Assembly (NCBI RefSeq): GCF_014235875.1
Contig: NZ_JACJUK010000006.1
Span: 124,001 to 188,000, forward strand
Direction of reading: 5' to 3'
Source: Croceivirga lutea
Lineage (GTDB): Bacteria > Bacteroidota > Bacteroidia > Flavobacteriales > Flavobacteriaceae
Length of the DNA stretch: 64,000 nucleotides
Every line of letters begins with the position of its first letter. Within the stretch, counting starts at the first letter, position 1. The notes beneath the pieces were generated by a model. That model was not told the DNA's origin and searched no databases. It was given only the letters and a program-made list of their open reading frames with translations. The position numbers were made by a program, and so were the translations under genes. Below, one piece after another: positions 42,362-52,228 of this stretch.

Positions 42362-45300
42362 CTAATTAGATAGGTTATTTTGTACTTCTCTCTCTTGTTC
42401 CCCTGTAGAATTTAAAAAAATCACTTTTTCAATTGCCGGTGTAAACTCTAACATTCTACTAGATTGCGACATAAAACTTGAGCCCCAATAAAATTCTTGA
42501 ATACGCTTATCGCCATTTTTTAAATAGACTAAAGCTTTTATTTCATCTGATTCTAAGCTTAGTGTATTGTTGTAATCTTCAACTTCTTTAAAAGCCTTTA
42601 AAGTGTCGTTGTTTTGAGATGCTACAATTAGATTACTGTTGTCGCTTGCTTTAATTTTTACCAATGCTTTAGCATTACCCGGAACATAAAAATTGCTTTC
42701 TTCAATATTCAAAGTAGTAAAGCCTCCATTTTTATCATTTATCAAAACAAGACCATTTAGAGCGTCAGCAGGACCTTGCTGTACCTCCATTCCAAAATCA
42801 TTTCCCACTAAAAGTATATCTAAATAACCATCTTTGTTGACATCTACAGTTAGTGAACTAAAAACGGGCGCTAATTGTGATTCTATGGGCAGTTGGTGTA
42901 GTTCAAATTTGTTATTACCCAAGTTTTCTACCCAAGAGGTTTGCATATAATTTAATTCGTAAACCTTGGCATCATCTAACAATCCGTCAGAAAACATTTC
43001 AGCTACAGTTTGTTCTCCAAATTCTCCAAAGGAATTGAACTTTTTTCTAATACCCGTAAATTGTTTTACTACATCTTGCCAGGGGTGATATAAATATTCT
43101 CTTTTAACACCAAGACTATCTCTTAGATAGTAAGAAATTAATGGGTCTACAGCTCCATTATTATCAAGGTCTTTTGCATATAATTTTACTGGCTCCTCTT
43201 TACTACCTTTTGTATAAATATTTGAACCAGAATTACCTACAATGTAGTCAACATCACCATCGTTATCTAAATCTGCGGCAGTTACACTATTCCACCAGCC
43301 TTTATTTTCTTCTATACCAGTTTGTGGAATTTCAACCAAATTTCCTTTTTTATTTTCAAAAAAGCGGAGAGGAGACCACTCTGATGCAACTACCAAATCT
43401 GGCCAATTATCATTATTAAAATCGGTCCAGGTTGCATCACTTACCAAATTTGGCTCCATCAAATCCTTAGCAATTGTTGCTGTTGCTTCAACAAATGCAA
43501 GCTCTCCTTGAGCAAATCGGTTTTCTAAAATTATTGAAGGTTCGCCATATGGATAAGAAAAAGGTAATACTCTGCTAGCTAAAAAGAGGTCTAAATCACC
43601 ATCTTTATCATAATCTGCCGCTTTAACAACAGAGGTATTTAATTTAAGTTCTGGTAAGATTGAAGAAGACATCTCAAAGTTTCCTTTACCATCATTCAAT
43701 AACAACTGGTCTTGGTAATATTTATGACCTTCTGGATATTGGGCACAACCACGCGCTATATACAAATCTAAATCACCATCGGCATCCGCATCAAACAACA
43801 AGCTTGCTGAATCTTCTTCTTCTAAATCTGGGTTAGTTTTATAACTTACTTCATTATGTACAAAACCACCGTCTTGTTGCTGAACAAACCATTTTTGTTT
43901 AAAGCCTCTACTTGCTGCTACAAACATATCATCTAATCCATCTGCATTAACATCACCAACTGCTATAGAGGGGCCATATTGTGAAAATTTATGTGGAATA
44001 GTACTTTGAAAGTTAAAATCGATAAAATCTATATCTCTTACTAGATGATTTAAATTCAGCTTTTCTGTTACTTCTGAAAACAAGTTGTCTTCTTTATTGG
44101 TATTAAACTCAGAAATATTGGCATAAGATACCTGTAGTAGGGTATCAATTGAAATTTCTTCTACCTTTTGCATCTTATTACCAGGCCAAAGAATTAAGAT
44201 ACTATCTATTTGTTGCACATTGCCTAAACCAAAATGCACCGTATTTTCGGACTGCGAAAGATATCCTCTATTAGACATAATGGTTTGCTGCTGTACTTGA
44301 CCTTGGGTGTAAATAGAAACTTTTGCACCAAAAGCAGCTTTATTTTTTGCCGGACCGTTGAGTTTTATTTTTAGCCAATTATTTTCGGGGTTCTGAGTGT
44401 TGGAATTGTTTTCCAACAAAGTCATGGTATCATTGATATTATTAATAACAAAATCCAAATCACCATCATTATCCAAGTCAGCATATGCTGCACCGTTAGA
44501 AAACGTTCCAAAGTTTAAGCCCCAAGAATTAGTTACATCTTCAAAATCTAATCCTCCCTTATTTTTAAAAACAAAATTTGGAATTTTAATTACAGGAATT
44601 TCATCTATTAGTTTTTGTTTGCTTACTAATCTACTAGCAGTCATTCTAAAATCACCAAAATCACGGTCTGTTACGTCTTTAGGAAAACCATTAGTAATTA
44701 ATAAATCTTTATAACCATCATTATCAATATCAGCAAATAGTGGCGCCCAGCTCCAGTCAGTTTCTTGCAAGCCTGACAAAATGCCTACATCATTAAATTT
44801 TGGAATATTCTTATCTCCTATTGCTCCTTGATTCAAATGCAAAACATTGCGAGCGTATTGCTGTTCATAGTTGTACTTTTTAGTGAAAATTTCTTTTTGG
44901 TAATTACTAGGACCTTGAAATAGTTTTTTCCTTTTATTGTAGTAGGGTTGCATTTCGGTAACGTACAAATCCATTCTACCGTCATTATTTACGTCAGCTA
45001 TATCACTACCCATAGAAGAAAGACTTAAATGCTTAAATGCTTCGCCTATACTGTTCGTAAAAGTTCCATCTTGATTATTAACATAAAGTAAATCGTTGCT
45101 CAAAAAATCATTAGAAACAAAGATGTCTTGGTAGCCATCCATATTGAAATCATTAATTATTGTGCTATGACTATACCCATGAAAACGAATTCCTGCTTTT
45201 TTAGAAACATCTACAAAAGCATTTGTGGTATCTGTTGAAATATTTTCAAATAATCTATCTCTTGTTGGGCTTTCACCATCATCATCTTTTGGTCTAAACT

Positions 45301-45925
45301 GGCTTGGATTAATACCATCTATTTGATTAACTCCAATAAACAAATCTAAATCACCATCATTATCAAAATCAAAGAATTGTGCATGGGAAGAATACGTTGT
45401 ATCAGCAATACCATATGCCGTTGCCATTTCTTTAAATATAGGAAGGCCATCAGTAGCGTTTCCCTGGTTTATATACAATAGATTCTTTCTAAGTTTTGCA
45501 TTTTTTCTAAACGCATTACACACGTAAATATCATTTAATCCATCATTATTTATATCAATAATATTTACTCCAGATGACCACATTAAAGAATCTGGTTTTT
45601 TAACCTTTGCCTGATGGGTAATATTTTTAAACTTTAAGCTGCCCTGATTTAAGTAAAGTTGATTTTGAACCTGATTACCTGCTACAAAAATATCTGGCAA
45701 ATCATCCCCATTTAAATCACCTAGGGCAACACCTGCGCCGTTGTAAACAAATTCATTATCAATAATATTAATACTATCATCCTCATAAAGCTGGTTTTTA
45801 AAATCTAAACCAGAAGATTTACTATTTACCACAGTAAAAAGTGTTTTGTTATTGGTTTTTTCTTCACATGAAATAATGGTTAGAATTACTAGTGAAATTT
45901 GAAAAAAATATTTTCTCATTTTCAT
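42362..45925 (-). CDS. FG-GAP/VCBS-repeat lipoprotein with ASPIC/UnbV domain
   Basis: An 1187-residue surface or periplasmic lipoprotein: signal ending LTIISC (Cys20), then EEK. Two beta-propeller regions made of FG-GAP repeats, with at least 13 calcium-type loops such as DLNGDDLPDIFV, DFDNDGDLDLFI, DVNNDGRMDLYV, DYDKDGDLDLFL and DVNKDGYLDILL, flank an ASPIC/UnbV domain around residues 510-610 (NWLKIKLNGPAKNKAAFGAK, SENTVHFGLGNVQQID). No enzyme domain is seen. It follows SusC-SusD after a terminator (103-base gap), so it is probably a binding or display protein for the same nutrient. Confidence 0.9.
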   Translation of the reverse strand: MKMRKYFFQISLVILTIISCEEKTNNKTLFTVVNSKSSGLDFKNQLYEDDSINIIDNEFVYNGAGVALGDLNGDDLPDIFVAGNQVQNQLYLNQGSLKFKNITHQAKVKKPDSLMWSSGVNIIDINNDGLNDIYVCNAFRKNAKLRKNLLYINQGNATDGLPIFKEMATAYGIADTTYSSHAQFFDFDNDGDLDLFIGVNQIDGINPSQFRPKDDDGESPTRDRLFENISTDTTNAFVDVSKKAGIRFHGYSHSTIINDFNMDGYQDIFVSNDFLSNDLLYVNNQDGTFTNSIGEAFKHLSLSSMGSDIADVNNDGRMDLYVTEMQPYYNKRKKLFQGPSNYQKEIFTKKYNYEQQYARNVLHLNQGAIGDKNIPKFNDVGILSGLQETDWSWAPLFADIDNDGYKDLLITNGFPKDVTDRDFGDFRMTASRLVSKQKLIDEIPVIKIPNFVFKNKGGLDFEDVTNSWGLNFGTFSNGAAYADLDNDGDLDFVINNINDTMTLLENNSNTQNPENNWLKIKLNGPAKNKAAFGAKVSIYTQGQVQQQTIMSNRGYLSQSENTVHFGLGNVQQIDSILILWPGNKMQKVEEISIDTLLQVSYANISEFNTNKEDNLFSEVTEKLNLNHLVRDIDFIDFNFQSTIPHKFSQYGPSIAVGDVNADGLDDMFVAASRGFKQKWFVQQQDGGFVHNEVSYKTNPDLEEEDSASLLFDADADGDLDLYIARGCAQYPEGHKYYQDQLLLNDGKGNFEMSSSILPELKLNTSVVKAADYDKDGDLDLFLASRVLPFSYPYGEPSIILENRFAQGELAFVEATATIAKDLMEPNLVSDATWTDFNNDNWPDLVVASEWSPLRFFENKKGNLVEIPQTGIEENKGWWNSVTAADLDNDGDVDYIVGNSGSNIYTKGSKEEPVKLYAKDLDNNGAVDPLISYYLRDSLGVKREYLYHPWQDVVKQFTGIRKKFNSFGEFGEQTVAEMFSDGLLDDAKVYELNYMQTSWVENLGNNKFELHQLPIESQLAPVFSSLTVDVNKDGYLDILLVGNDFGMEVQQGPADALNGLVLINDKNGGFTTLNIEESNFYVPGNAKALVKIKASDNSNLIVASQNNDTLKAFKEVEDYNNTLSLESDEIKALVYLKNGDKRIQEFYWGSSFMSQSSRMLEFTPAIEKVIFLNSTGEQEREVQNNLSN

Positions 45926-45970
45926 TTTCAGATTAGATCAATTTTAAACGTATATAGCTAACAATCTACA

Positions 45971-46000
45971 AAAAAAAACTGCCCATTTTACTGGGCAGTT
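45971..46000 (-). terminator. terminator between susD and the FG-GAP lipoprotein gene
   Basis: Arms 45977-45985 and 45992-46000 (AACTGCCCA and TGGGCAGTT) with an A-run at 45971-45978, which is a T-run on the minus strand. It would end or attenuate the susCD transcript, leaving lower read-through to the FG-GAP gene. Confidence 0.8.
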
Positions 46001-46028
46001 TTGCTAATTTAAATATAACTAACTCAGA

Positions 46029-47774
46029 TTAATATCCTGGGTTTTGTGTTAACACATCTGATCCTTGAATATCTATTTGTGTTTGTGGTATAGGGTAAAA
46101 TTCGTGAGTTCCTGCGCTAAAGCTAGCACCTCCGAATTTTGTTACTAAATATTGAGACTCATAAGACAGATAGTCATTTAACTCCTCTGCAGCTACACCC
46201 CAACGAACTAAGTCGAAGAAACGGTGACCTTCACCAGACAACTCCAATTTACGTTCAAAACGAACTGCTTCTCTAGCGGAAGCCTGATCAGCAAATTGAG
46301 AAGCTGGATACTCAGCAATTTCATAATTAGCCGCTGGTCCACTAGCATCATACTCTTGAACCCAATATGTTGGATTTGCAGCTCTAGCTCTAACCAAATT
46401 GGTGTATGTACGAGCCTGCTCTAAACTACCAGCTTCAATCTCTGCTTCAGCTGCCATTAATAAAACATCTGCAAAACGAATGATATTGTAGTTCATTAAA
46501 GCATAACCACGTGTCCAAGAACTTGCATCTGTAAAAGATCCTTCTTGACTTCTTCTATAAATAAACTTCTTAGGAGAATATGGGCCTGCATATGGTTGAG
46601 AACGAATCCATGCTTTACCTGGATGCTCAATCCAATCTAAATAAGGAATACCTCTACGACCAATTGACCAATCAATTCTTGGGTCTAAAGGACCTGCATC
46701 CTCAGTAAATGGGGCATCCGATTCAATTCCATAATCGTTTGCAACCTCATTAGCTGGATTATTATAAGATTTATCTAATAAAGGTAAACCTCCTGAAGTT
46801 CTAAATGAATTTGCCATTTCAAAACTTGGCTGAAAGAATCCACAACAGTTACCAGGACCATCAGGACCTGTATTGTATGGATAATTTAAATCATCAAAAT
46901 AATTTGCATTATTTGTACTACCTGTATTATTAGCTGATTCTACATCAAAAACTGCTTCCGCATGTTGATCGTTCTCCGCATTAAAAATTTCAGCGTAATC
47001 ATCTAGTAATTGATAAGGTAAACCATTAGAAGTAACACCATTATTAATAACATCGGTAAAAATAGTTAATGCTTGCGCAAATTTGCCTTGATACAAATAC
47101 GCTTTACCTAACAAAGCTCCAGCTGCCCATTTATTAACTCTACCAGCCCCATTAACGGCAGGTAAATTATCAAAAGCAAATTGTAAATCAGCTTCAATCT
47201 GAGCCCAAGCAGTACCCGTATTGCCTATTGAAGAAATATCGGCTGCCGCCACAGTCTCATCAAAAACTGGAATGTTATTAAAGTGTTTTTGTAAATCAAA
47301 ATAGAAATGACCTCTTAACATTCTTGCTTCACCGCCAATTCTAGCAGCATCAGCAGCACTTACATCAGTAGCATTAGCCAAGGCAGCAAGCACAGCGTTG
47401 GCTCTACTAACACCTTCGTAACGTCCTCTCCAGAGATTATTCAAATCTCCACTTGTAGGGTCAACCTCAAAACGCTGAACAGGATTAATTGCAGAATAAT
47501 CACCCGCATCTGTACCTTTGTTAGCTTCCCCACCAACTACAGAACCTGTTACCCAATGATTTGGACCTTCAAAGCGGTTACCAAATACACCATTAACAGC
47601 AGCATATGTTCCAATCAAAAGCCCCTCAATACCATCTAACGTTTGCACTTGAGCATCCGCTAATGAACCTGTGGGCAACACTTCTAAAAAGTCATCACTA
47701 CAAGACACTGCTCCAACCATTACAATGGTCATAGCAACTGCAGTATGCTTTTTTACGTACTTAAATAGTTTCAT
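46029..47774 (-). CDS. SusD/RagB family nutrient-binding lipoprotein
   Basis: A 581-residue SusD-type surface lipoprotein. Lipobox GAVSC with Cys25, followed by SDDFLEVLPTGSL, an acidic start typical of surface export. TPR-like helices carry the NLWRGRYEGVSRANAVLAAL and ARMLRGHFYFDLQKHFNNIP segments; the C-terminal RFERKLELSGEGHRFFDLVRWG is a family hallmark. It caps the SusC channel encoded upstream (43-base gap). The ligand is unknown. Confidence 0.96.
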   Translation of the reverse strand: MKLFKYVKKHTAVAMTIVMVGAVSCSDDFLEVLPTGSLADAQVQTLDGIEGLLIGTYAAVNGVFGNRFEGPNHWVTGSVVGGEANKGTDAGDYSAINPVQRFEVDPTSGDLNNLWRGRYEGVSRANAVLAALANATDVSAADAARIGGEARMLRGHFYFDLQKHFNNIPVFDETVAAADISSIGNTGTAWAQIEADLQFAFDNLPAVNGAGRVNKWAAGALLGKAYLYQGKFAQALTIFTDVINNGVTSNGLPYQLLDDYAEIFNAENDQHAEAVFDVESANNTGSTNNANYFDDLNYPYNTGPDGPGNCCGFFQPSFEMANSFRTSGGLPLLDKSYNNPANEVANDYGIESDAPFTEDAGPLDPRIDWSIGRRGIPYLDWIEHPGKAWIRSQPYAGPYSPKKFIYRRSQEGSFTDASSWTRGYALMNYNIIRFADVLLMAAEAEIEAGSLEQARTYTNLVRARAANPTYWVQEYDASGPAANYEIAEYPASQFADQASAREAVRFERKLELSGEGHRFFDLVRWGVAAEELNDYLSYESQYLVTKFGGASFSAGTHEFYPIPQTQIDIQGSDVLTQNPGY

Positions 47775-47817
47775 AGTTTAGTTTTTCTTTTAAAAATATA
47801 AATTATTTCACAATTTT

Positions 47818-50800
47818 TTACAATCCTAGCTCGATATTAATTAAATATGAGGGAGTTACAGGGAAATTACCTGTGTCAATACCAAAGTTTGTATCTGGAC
47901 CTGCAACAACAGGATCAAGACCTTCATAACCTGTAATTGTCCAAATATTATTTGCAGAGAATCCAACTCTTAACTTTGTTAAACCATATTTATCTAATAA
48001 ATCGCTATCAAAGTTATATGCAACAGCAAGTTGCTGTAGTCTCGCAAAAGAACCATCTTCTACATACCAGCTGTTAGAAGCACCACTTGTACTTAAATTA
48101 GAAGCACTTTCCCATATTGGCGCTGCCGCACTATTACCTAATTCAGGAGTCCAAGAATTTAACGCAGCTGCTCCTTTTGCTGAACCTTCAAAGGTTCCGA
48201 AGAAATCAGTAAACCACTTTCTCATGTTAAAGATGTCATTACCAGTCTGCCAAGCCCAAAGCATTGTAAAGTCTATGTTTTTATATCCTAAATCGAATAC
48301 CATACCACCTGAATAATCTGGAACAGGACTACCTATAAATGTTCTATCATCTGGTGTAATAGCACCATCACCATTGATGTCTGCATATCTAAATCGACCT
48401 ACACCTGCACCTGCTTGCGTTGGTGCACTGTCAACTTCTGCTTGGCTATTAAAATAACCTTCTACTTGATAACCGAAGAATGAAGAAATAGATTGACCAA
48501 CTGCATTACGAACAGGGGTAATACCACGATAATTACCTACATCAAAGAAATCGATTCCTGGCGCTAATGCCGTAATTTCATTATTTAAGAAGCTATGATT
48601 CATTTGAACATTGTAGGTAATGTCTTCAGTTATATTTCCTCTACTTGTCAATGTTAAATCTAAACCAGTATTAGCCATACTACCCACATTTACTGCTGGG
48701 GCTGACGCATAATTACCTGTGGTACCGGCAAGTGGTACTTGATACAATAACCCATCTGTGGTTTTATCCCACCAATCTAAAATAATACCCAACTTACCGT
48801 CCCAAAGGGTCATATCAAAACCGATGTTGGTTGAAGTTGATGTTTCCCATTGTGCATTTGGGTTACCAATTCTACTTTGAGCAAAACCTTCTGCGGCACC
48901 ACTATTTTGACCATCTATAGGATAGAAAGTGTTACCTCTATCAGAAGCAAATAAAGAATATTGGTTATTTGGATCAACATTTTCAGAGTTACCCATTTCA
49001 CCCCAACCACCTCTTACTACAAAGTCAGTAATTATGTCTTGATTTTGCATGAAATCTTCGTCTCCGATTCTCCAGGCCCCTGAAAATGCAGGAAATACAC
49101 CATATCTATTATTGGCACCAAAACGTGATGAACCATCTCTACGAATTACACCTCCTAAAATATATTTACCATCAAAAACATAATCAAGCTTACCAAATAA
49201 AGAGTAGAAGTTAACCCCTTTAAATTGTCCACTATTAACAACAGGACTTTGAACAACATTTAAATTTTGAAAATCTAAATCGGTTGAAAATGGGTTTATA
49301 CCACTACCGTTTACAAATCGACCTCTACCTGTATTTAGTGCTTCTACACCACCAAACAACTTAACTTTGTGTTTGTTAAATTCTCTTTCGTATTCAAAAG
49401 TGTTTGTAAAAGTCCATCCGAAGTTATAATTACTTCCTTCTTGGAAGAAATTACTTGCTTCTGGCTCAGAATCACCAAGATATCTGAAGTTGTAATTAAC
49501 AAAGTGTGAATTGTTATAAAAACCACCTATGCTTGAGCGTAAAGTAAGACCTTCTATAGGTTTAATTAACATGTAAAGATTACCAAAACCACCGAAGTTA
49601 AAGTTTTGATCTTCACCATTATTTCTTACCAATCTTCTAACTGGATTTCTTGGGTTATTAAAACCAGCAGCTCTTGTACTTGCGTAGCTACCAAATTCAT
49701 CAAATACCGGGATAATAGTTGGCATACGATATGCTGAAAGCACTTCTGATTCATCATCCGCAACTTCTACACCACCAGCGCCACCAAAAATACCTACAGC
49801 AGAACGGTAAGTTTGTTGGAAGTTCTCTCCAATACTTAACCATGGAGCTACATCCCACTCAGAATTTAATCTAAGTGTATATCTTCTAAATTTTTGCTCC
49901 AATACAATACCGTCTTGCTCTTGGCCAGATAAACCTAGGTAATAACGACCGTTTTCTGTACCACCATCAAAACCAACAGAAACTCTGGTAACAGGAGCCG
50001 TGCGGGTAATTTCTTTATACCAGTTAGTACCTGCCAAGTTTGGTCTTATTAAGAAAACGTTTTCTGGATCAGCCTCATAATTAGCTCTAATTTGAGCTAA
50101 GTCAATATCACTAGCACTTACACCATTTTGACCATCTGCATGCAAATAATCAGGAAAGGTTGGTGTAGCATTACTACCGTATTGTGGGTGGGTATACTGA
50201 ACTTCAGTACCATTAGCAGCCGCATTATTACGATACCCTATATGTGTATATTCTGCCATTTGTTGAGGATTCAACATTTGAATTGAACCTGCAACGTTAG
50301 GGTCAGTTACACCACTTTGAATATTGACAGAAATTGTTGCCTTGCGTTTGTTTTTAGAACCTTGTTTTGTAGTTAATACAATTACACCGTTAGCCGCACG
50401 AGCTCCATAGATAGAAGCTGCCGCAGCATCTTTTAAAACATCAGTAGAATGTACATCATCTGGATTTATAAAGTCGATATTGGTAGTTGGCACCCCATCT
50501 ACTATATATAACGGCGCATTACCCCCAAATGCATTAAAACCACGTACACGTATTTGACTGGTAGTACCTGGTTGACCATTTGAAAGTACAACAACACCCG
50601 GAATACGACCTTGTAACTGTTGTTCAATATTACCAGATGGAATGGCAGCTAACTCTTCAGGTTTTACTGAAGAAATTGCAGCAGCAACCTCACGTCTATT
50701 AAATGTTTGGTATCCTGTTACAACCACCTCGTCTAATGCTGACGCACTTTCTGCCAAGGTTGCATCAACAGTAGAGCGCCCATTTACTGGCACTTCTAAA

Positions 50801-51114
50801 GCTTCAAATCCAATGTACGAAAATACTAATGTAGCATCAGATGGTGCAGTGATTGTATAATTACCATCAAAATCTGTTTGTGTACCATTAGTGGTTCCTT
50901 TTACAATTACGTTTGCTCCACCAAGGGGAATACCCGAAGAGTCTAGCACAGTACCTGTAATTGTAGTTTGAAATGGATTTTCCGAATCAGCATCCATCGT
51001 ATTGGCAAATGTAGTTTGACCTACAAATAACAACATCAAGGATAAAAAGAATGCTTGAAACGTTTTTCTCGATTGAGCCCAATAAGCCATTAGGAGGGCT
51101 TTGTTTAGAATCAT
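47818..51114 (-). CDS. SusC/RagA family TonB-linked outer membrane transporter
   Basis: A 1098-residue TonB-dependent transporter. Signal peptide about residues 9-38, CarboxypepD_reg domain (about 50-125, TITGTVLDSSGIPLGGANV), a TonB-box/plug start LDEVVVTGYQ, plug with IRVRGFNAFGGNAPLYIVDG and DAAAASIYGARAANGVI, then a 22-strand barrel. It imports large nutrients with the SusD partner. Either ATG at 51114 or Met9 could start the protein. Energy may come from an ExbB/ExbD/TonB set such as the one at 53.6-55.6 kb. No degradative enzyme gene is adjacent, so the substrate class is open. Confidence 0.96.
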   Translation of the reverse strand: MILNKALLMAYWAQSRKTFQAFFLSLMLLFVGQTTFANTMDADSENPFQTTITGTVLDSSGIPLGGANVIVKGTTNGTQTDFDGNYTITAPSDATLVFSYIGFEALEVPVNGRSTVDATLAESASALDEVVVTGYQTFNRREVAAAISSVKPEELAAIPSGNIEQQLQGRIPGVVVLSNGQPGTTSQIRVRGFNAFGGNAPLYIVDGVPTTNIDFINPDDVHSTDVLKDAAAASIYGARAANGVIVLTTKQGSKNKRKATISVNIQSGVTDPNVAGSIQMLNPQQMAEYTHIGYRNNAAANGTEVQYTHPQYGSNATPTFPDYLHADGQNGVSASDIDLAQIRANYEADPENVFLIRPNLAGTNWYKEITRTAPVTRVSVGFDGGTENGRYYLGLSGQEQDGIVLEQKFRRYTLRLNSEWDVAPWLSIGENFQQTYRSAVGIFGGAGGVEVADDESEVLSAYRMPTIIPVFDEFGSYASTRAAGFNNPRNPVRRLVRNNGEDQNFNFGGFGNLYMLIKPIEGLTLRSSIGGFYNNSHFVNYNFRYLGDSEPEASNFFQEGSNYNFGWTFTNTFEYEREFNKHKVKLFGGVEALNTGRGRFVNGSGINPFSTDLDFQNLNVVQSPVVNSGQFKGVNFYSLFGKLDYVFDGKYILGGVIRRDGSSRFGANNRYGVFPAFSGAWRIGDEDFMQNQDIITDFVVRGGWGEMGNSENVDPNNQYSLFASDRGNTFYPIDGQNSGAAEGFAQSRIGNPNAQWETSTSTNIGFDMTLWDGKLGIILDWWDKTTDGLLYQVPLAGTTGNYASAPAVNVGSMANTGLDLTLTSRGNITEDITYNVQMNHSFLNNEITALAPGIDFFDVGNYRGITPVRNAVGQSISSFFGYQVEGYFNSQAEVDSAPTQAGAGVGRFRYADINGDGAITPDDRTFIGSPVPDYSGGMVFDLGYKNIDFTMLWAWQTGNDIFNMRKWFTDFFGTFEGSAKGAAALNSWTPELGNSAAAPIWESASNLSTSGASNSWYVEDGSFARLQQLAVAYNFDSDLLDKYGLTKLRVGFSANNIWTITGYEGLDPVVAGPDTNFGIDTGNFPVTPSYLINIELGL

Positions 51115-51156
51115 AGAATTTAGTTTAGTTATTAATTCAGTTAGATTTCGACTTAG

Positions 51157-51181
51157 TTATTGTCGCTTTAAGAGACAATAA
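51157..51181. promoter_or_regulatory. palindrome upstream of susC (operator candidate 1)
   Basis: Arms TTATTGTC (51157-51164) and GACAATAA (51174-51181); inside, CTT and AAG also pair around T51169, leaving one mismatched pair in a 25-base near-perfect palindrome. It starts 43 bases before the susC ATG. Confidence 0.55.
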
Positions 51182-51183
51182 TA

Positions 51184-51206
51184 ATGCAAATTTTTAATAT
51201 TTGCAT
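51184..51206. promoter_or_regulatory. palindrome upstream of susC (operator candidate 2)
   Basis: Arms ATGCAAAT (51184-51191) and ATTTGCAT (51199-51206) around a 7-base A/T centre, directly adjoining candidate 1. Confidence 0.55.
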
Positions 51207-51465
51207 ATTATTAACAGGTTTTCTTAAATATTCATAATTTTTTTTAGCTATAAAAATTAGTATATAAAATTTTTGGCACTTTTTTTGTCAAGGCGAATTT
51301 GCATTAAGTAAAGTAAGCTTGCTTAACTTTAAACTGAATAAACAAAGGCATAAACAAGAATTAAAAAATTTGTGTATGATTTACGCATAGGTTTTATAAC
51401 ATGCATTTTTGAGATTACTTAGAACTATAACAAATCAAAACTTTTTTGATTTTTTTAAGAATAAT

Positions 51466-51473
51466 TAGATTTA
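51466..51473 (+). promoter_or_regulatory. candidate promoter of the NrtR-like gene
   Basis: TAGATTTA is a one-mismatch -7 box with TTTG at 51445-51448 (17 bases between). It ends 18 bases before ATG 51492. Confidence 0.45.
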
Positions 51474-51491
51474 CACAATTAAATACAGACA

Positions 51492-52208
51492 ATGCTAGCC
51501 AAAGAAGAAGAACATATTACTAACATATCTTATGACTCTGTGATTTTTGGTTTTAATGGTAAACAGTTAAAAATTCTAGTTTTAGAATACCATAATACGG
51601 GAATGTTTGCCTTGCCTGGAGGTTTTGTAAAAAAGAAAGAAAGTGTTGACGATGCTGCTAAAAGAGGAGTTAGAGAACGTACTGGATTAGATAAAATACA
51701 TTTAGAACAATTTTACACTTTTGGCGCCCCAGATAGAATAGACACAGAACCGGTTTATAATATTGCTCGAGGTCTAGGTGAAAAAATAAATAAAGATCAT
51801 TGGCTCCTTGATAGATTTATCTCCGTAGGATATTATGCCCTATTGGACTACAATAAAGTAAAATTGACACCAGACCAGTTTTGTGATTCAATTAATTGGT
51901 ATGCAATAGATGAATTACCAAAATTAATGATGGACCACAAACAAATTGTTGATAAAGCCTTAGAAGCGTTACGAGCAAACTTAGAGCGTAAACTTAGCAG
52001 CATGAATCTTCTACCAGAAAAGTTTACCATGAAAGAGCTGCAAACCGTTTATGAAGTTATTTTAGACAAAGAACTTAGAAGAACAACCTTTCAGAGAAAA
52101 ATGTTAGGTCTTGGAATATTAAAAAGGCACGAAAAATTATTTACAGGAGCTGCGAACAAGGCACCTTATTTATATAGTTTTGATAAGAATCTTGTTCAAT
52201 CAAACTAA
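51492..52208 (+). CDS. NrtR-like transcriptional regulator with degenerate Nudix domain
   Basis: A 238-residue protein: N-terminal Nudix domain (about residues 10-145) and C-terminal winged helix (about 165-232, FTMKELQTVYEVIL, RRTTFQRKMLGLGILKRHEK). The Nudix box GFVKKKESVDDAAKRGVRER keeps the first G-x5-E but has RGVRER where REUxEE is expected, so two catalytic glutamates are lost and hydrolysis is unlikely. In Bacteroidota this family (NrtR/AraR type) senses sugar or nucleotide ligands and controls sugar-use operons. It is divergent from susC, so it is the likely regulator of the SusCD locus. A terminator follows. Confidence 0.88.
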   Translation: MLAKEEEHITNISYDSVIFGFNGKQLKILVLEYHNTGMFALPGGFVKKKESVDDAAKRGVRERTGLDKIHLEQFYTFGAPDRIDTEPVYNIARGLGEKINKDHWLLDRFISVGYYALLDYNKVKLTPDQFCDSINWYAIDELPKLMMDHKQIVDKALEALRANLERKLSSMNLLPEKFTMKELQTVYEVILDKELRRTTFQRKMLGLGILKRHEKLFTGAANKAPYLYSFDKNLVQSN

Positions 52209-52228
52209 CCTAAGTATTGCGCAATAAA

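Larger units (their letters stand above)
51115..51491. other. divergent control region between susC and the NrtR-like gene
   Basis: 377 bases of A+T-rich DNA with two palindromes (separate entries), a candidate promoter for the regulator (TTTG at 51445-51448 and TAGATTTA at 51466-51473) and a direct repeat TTAGTTATT at about 51127 and 51154. No clear -7 box for susC is seen; TATTATTG on the minus strand (51176-51183) has one mismatch and overlaps the first palindrome. Confidence 0.5.

Noticed and set aside
51396-51408. TAACATGCATTTT as a third copy of the TTATGCATGCATAA operator
   Set aside because: Only ATGCAT is shared and the outer palindrome arms are missing.
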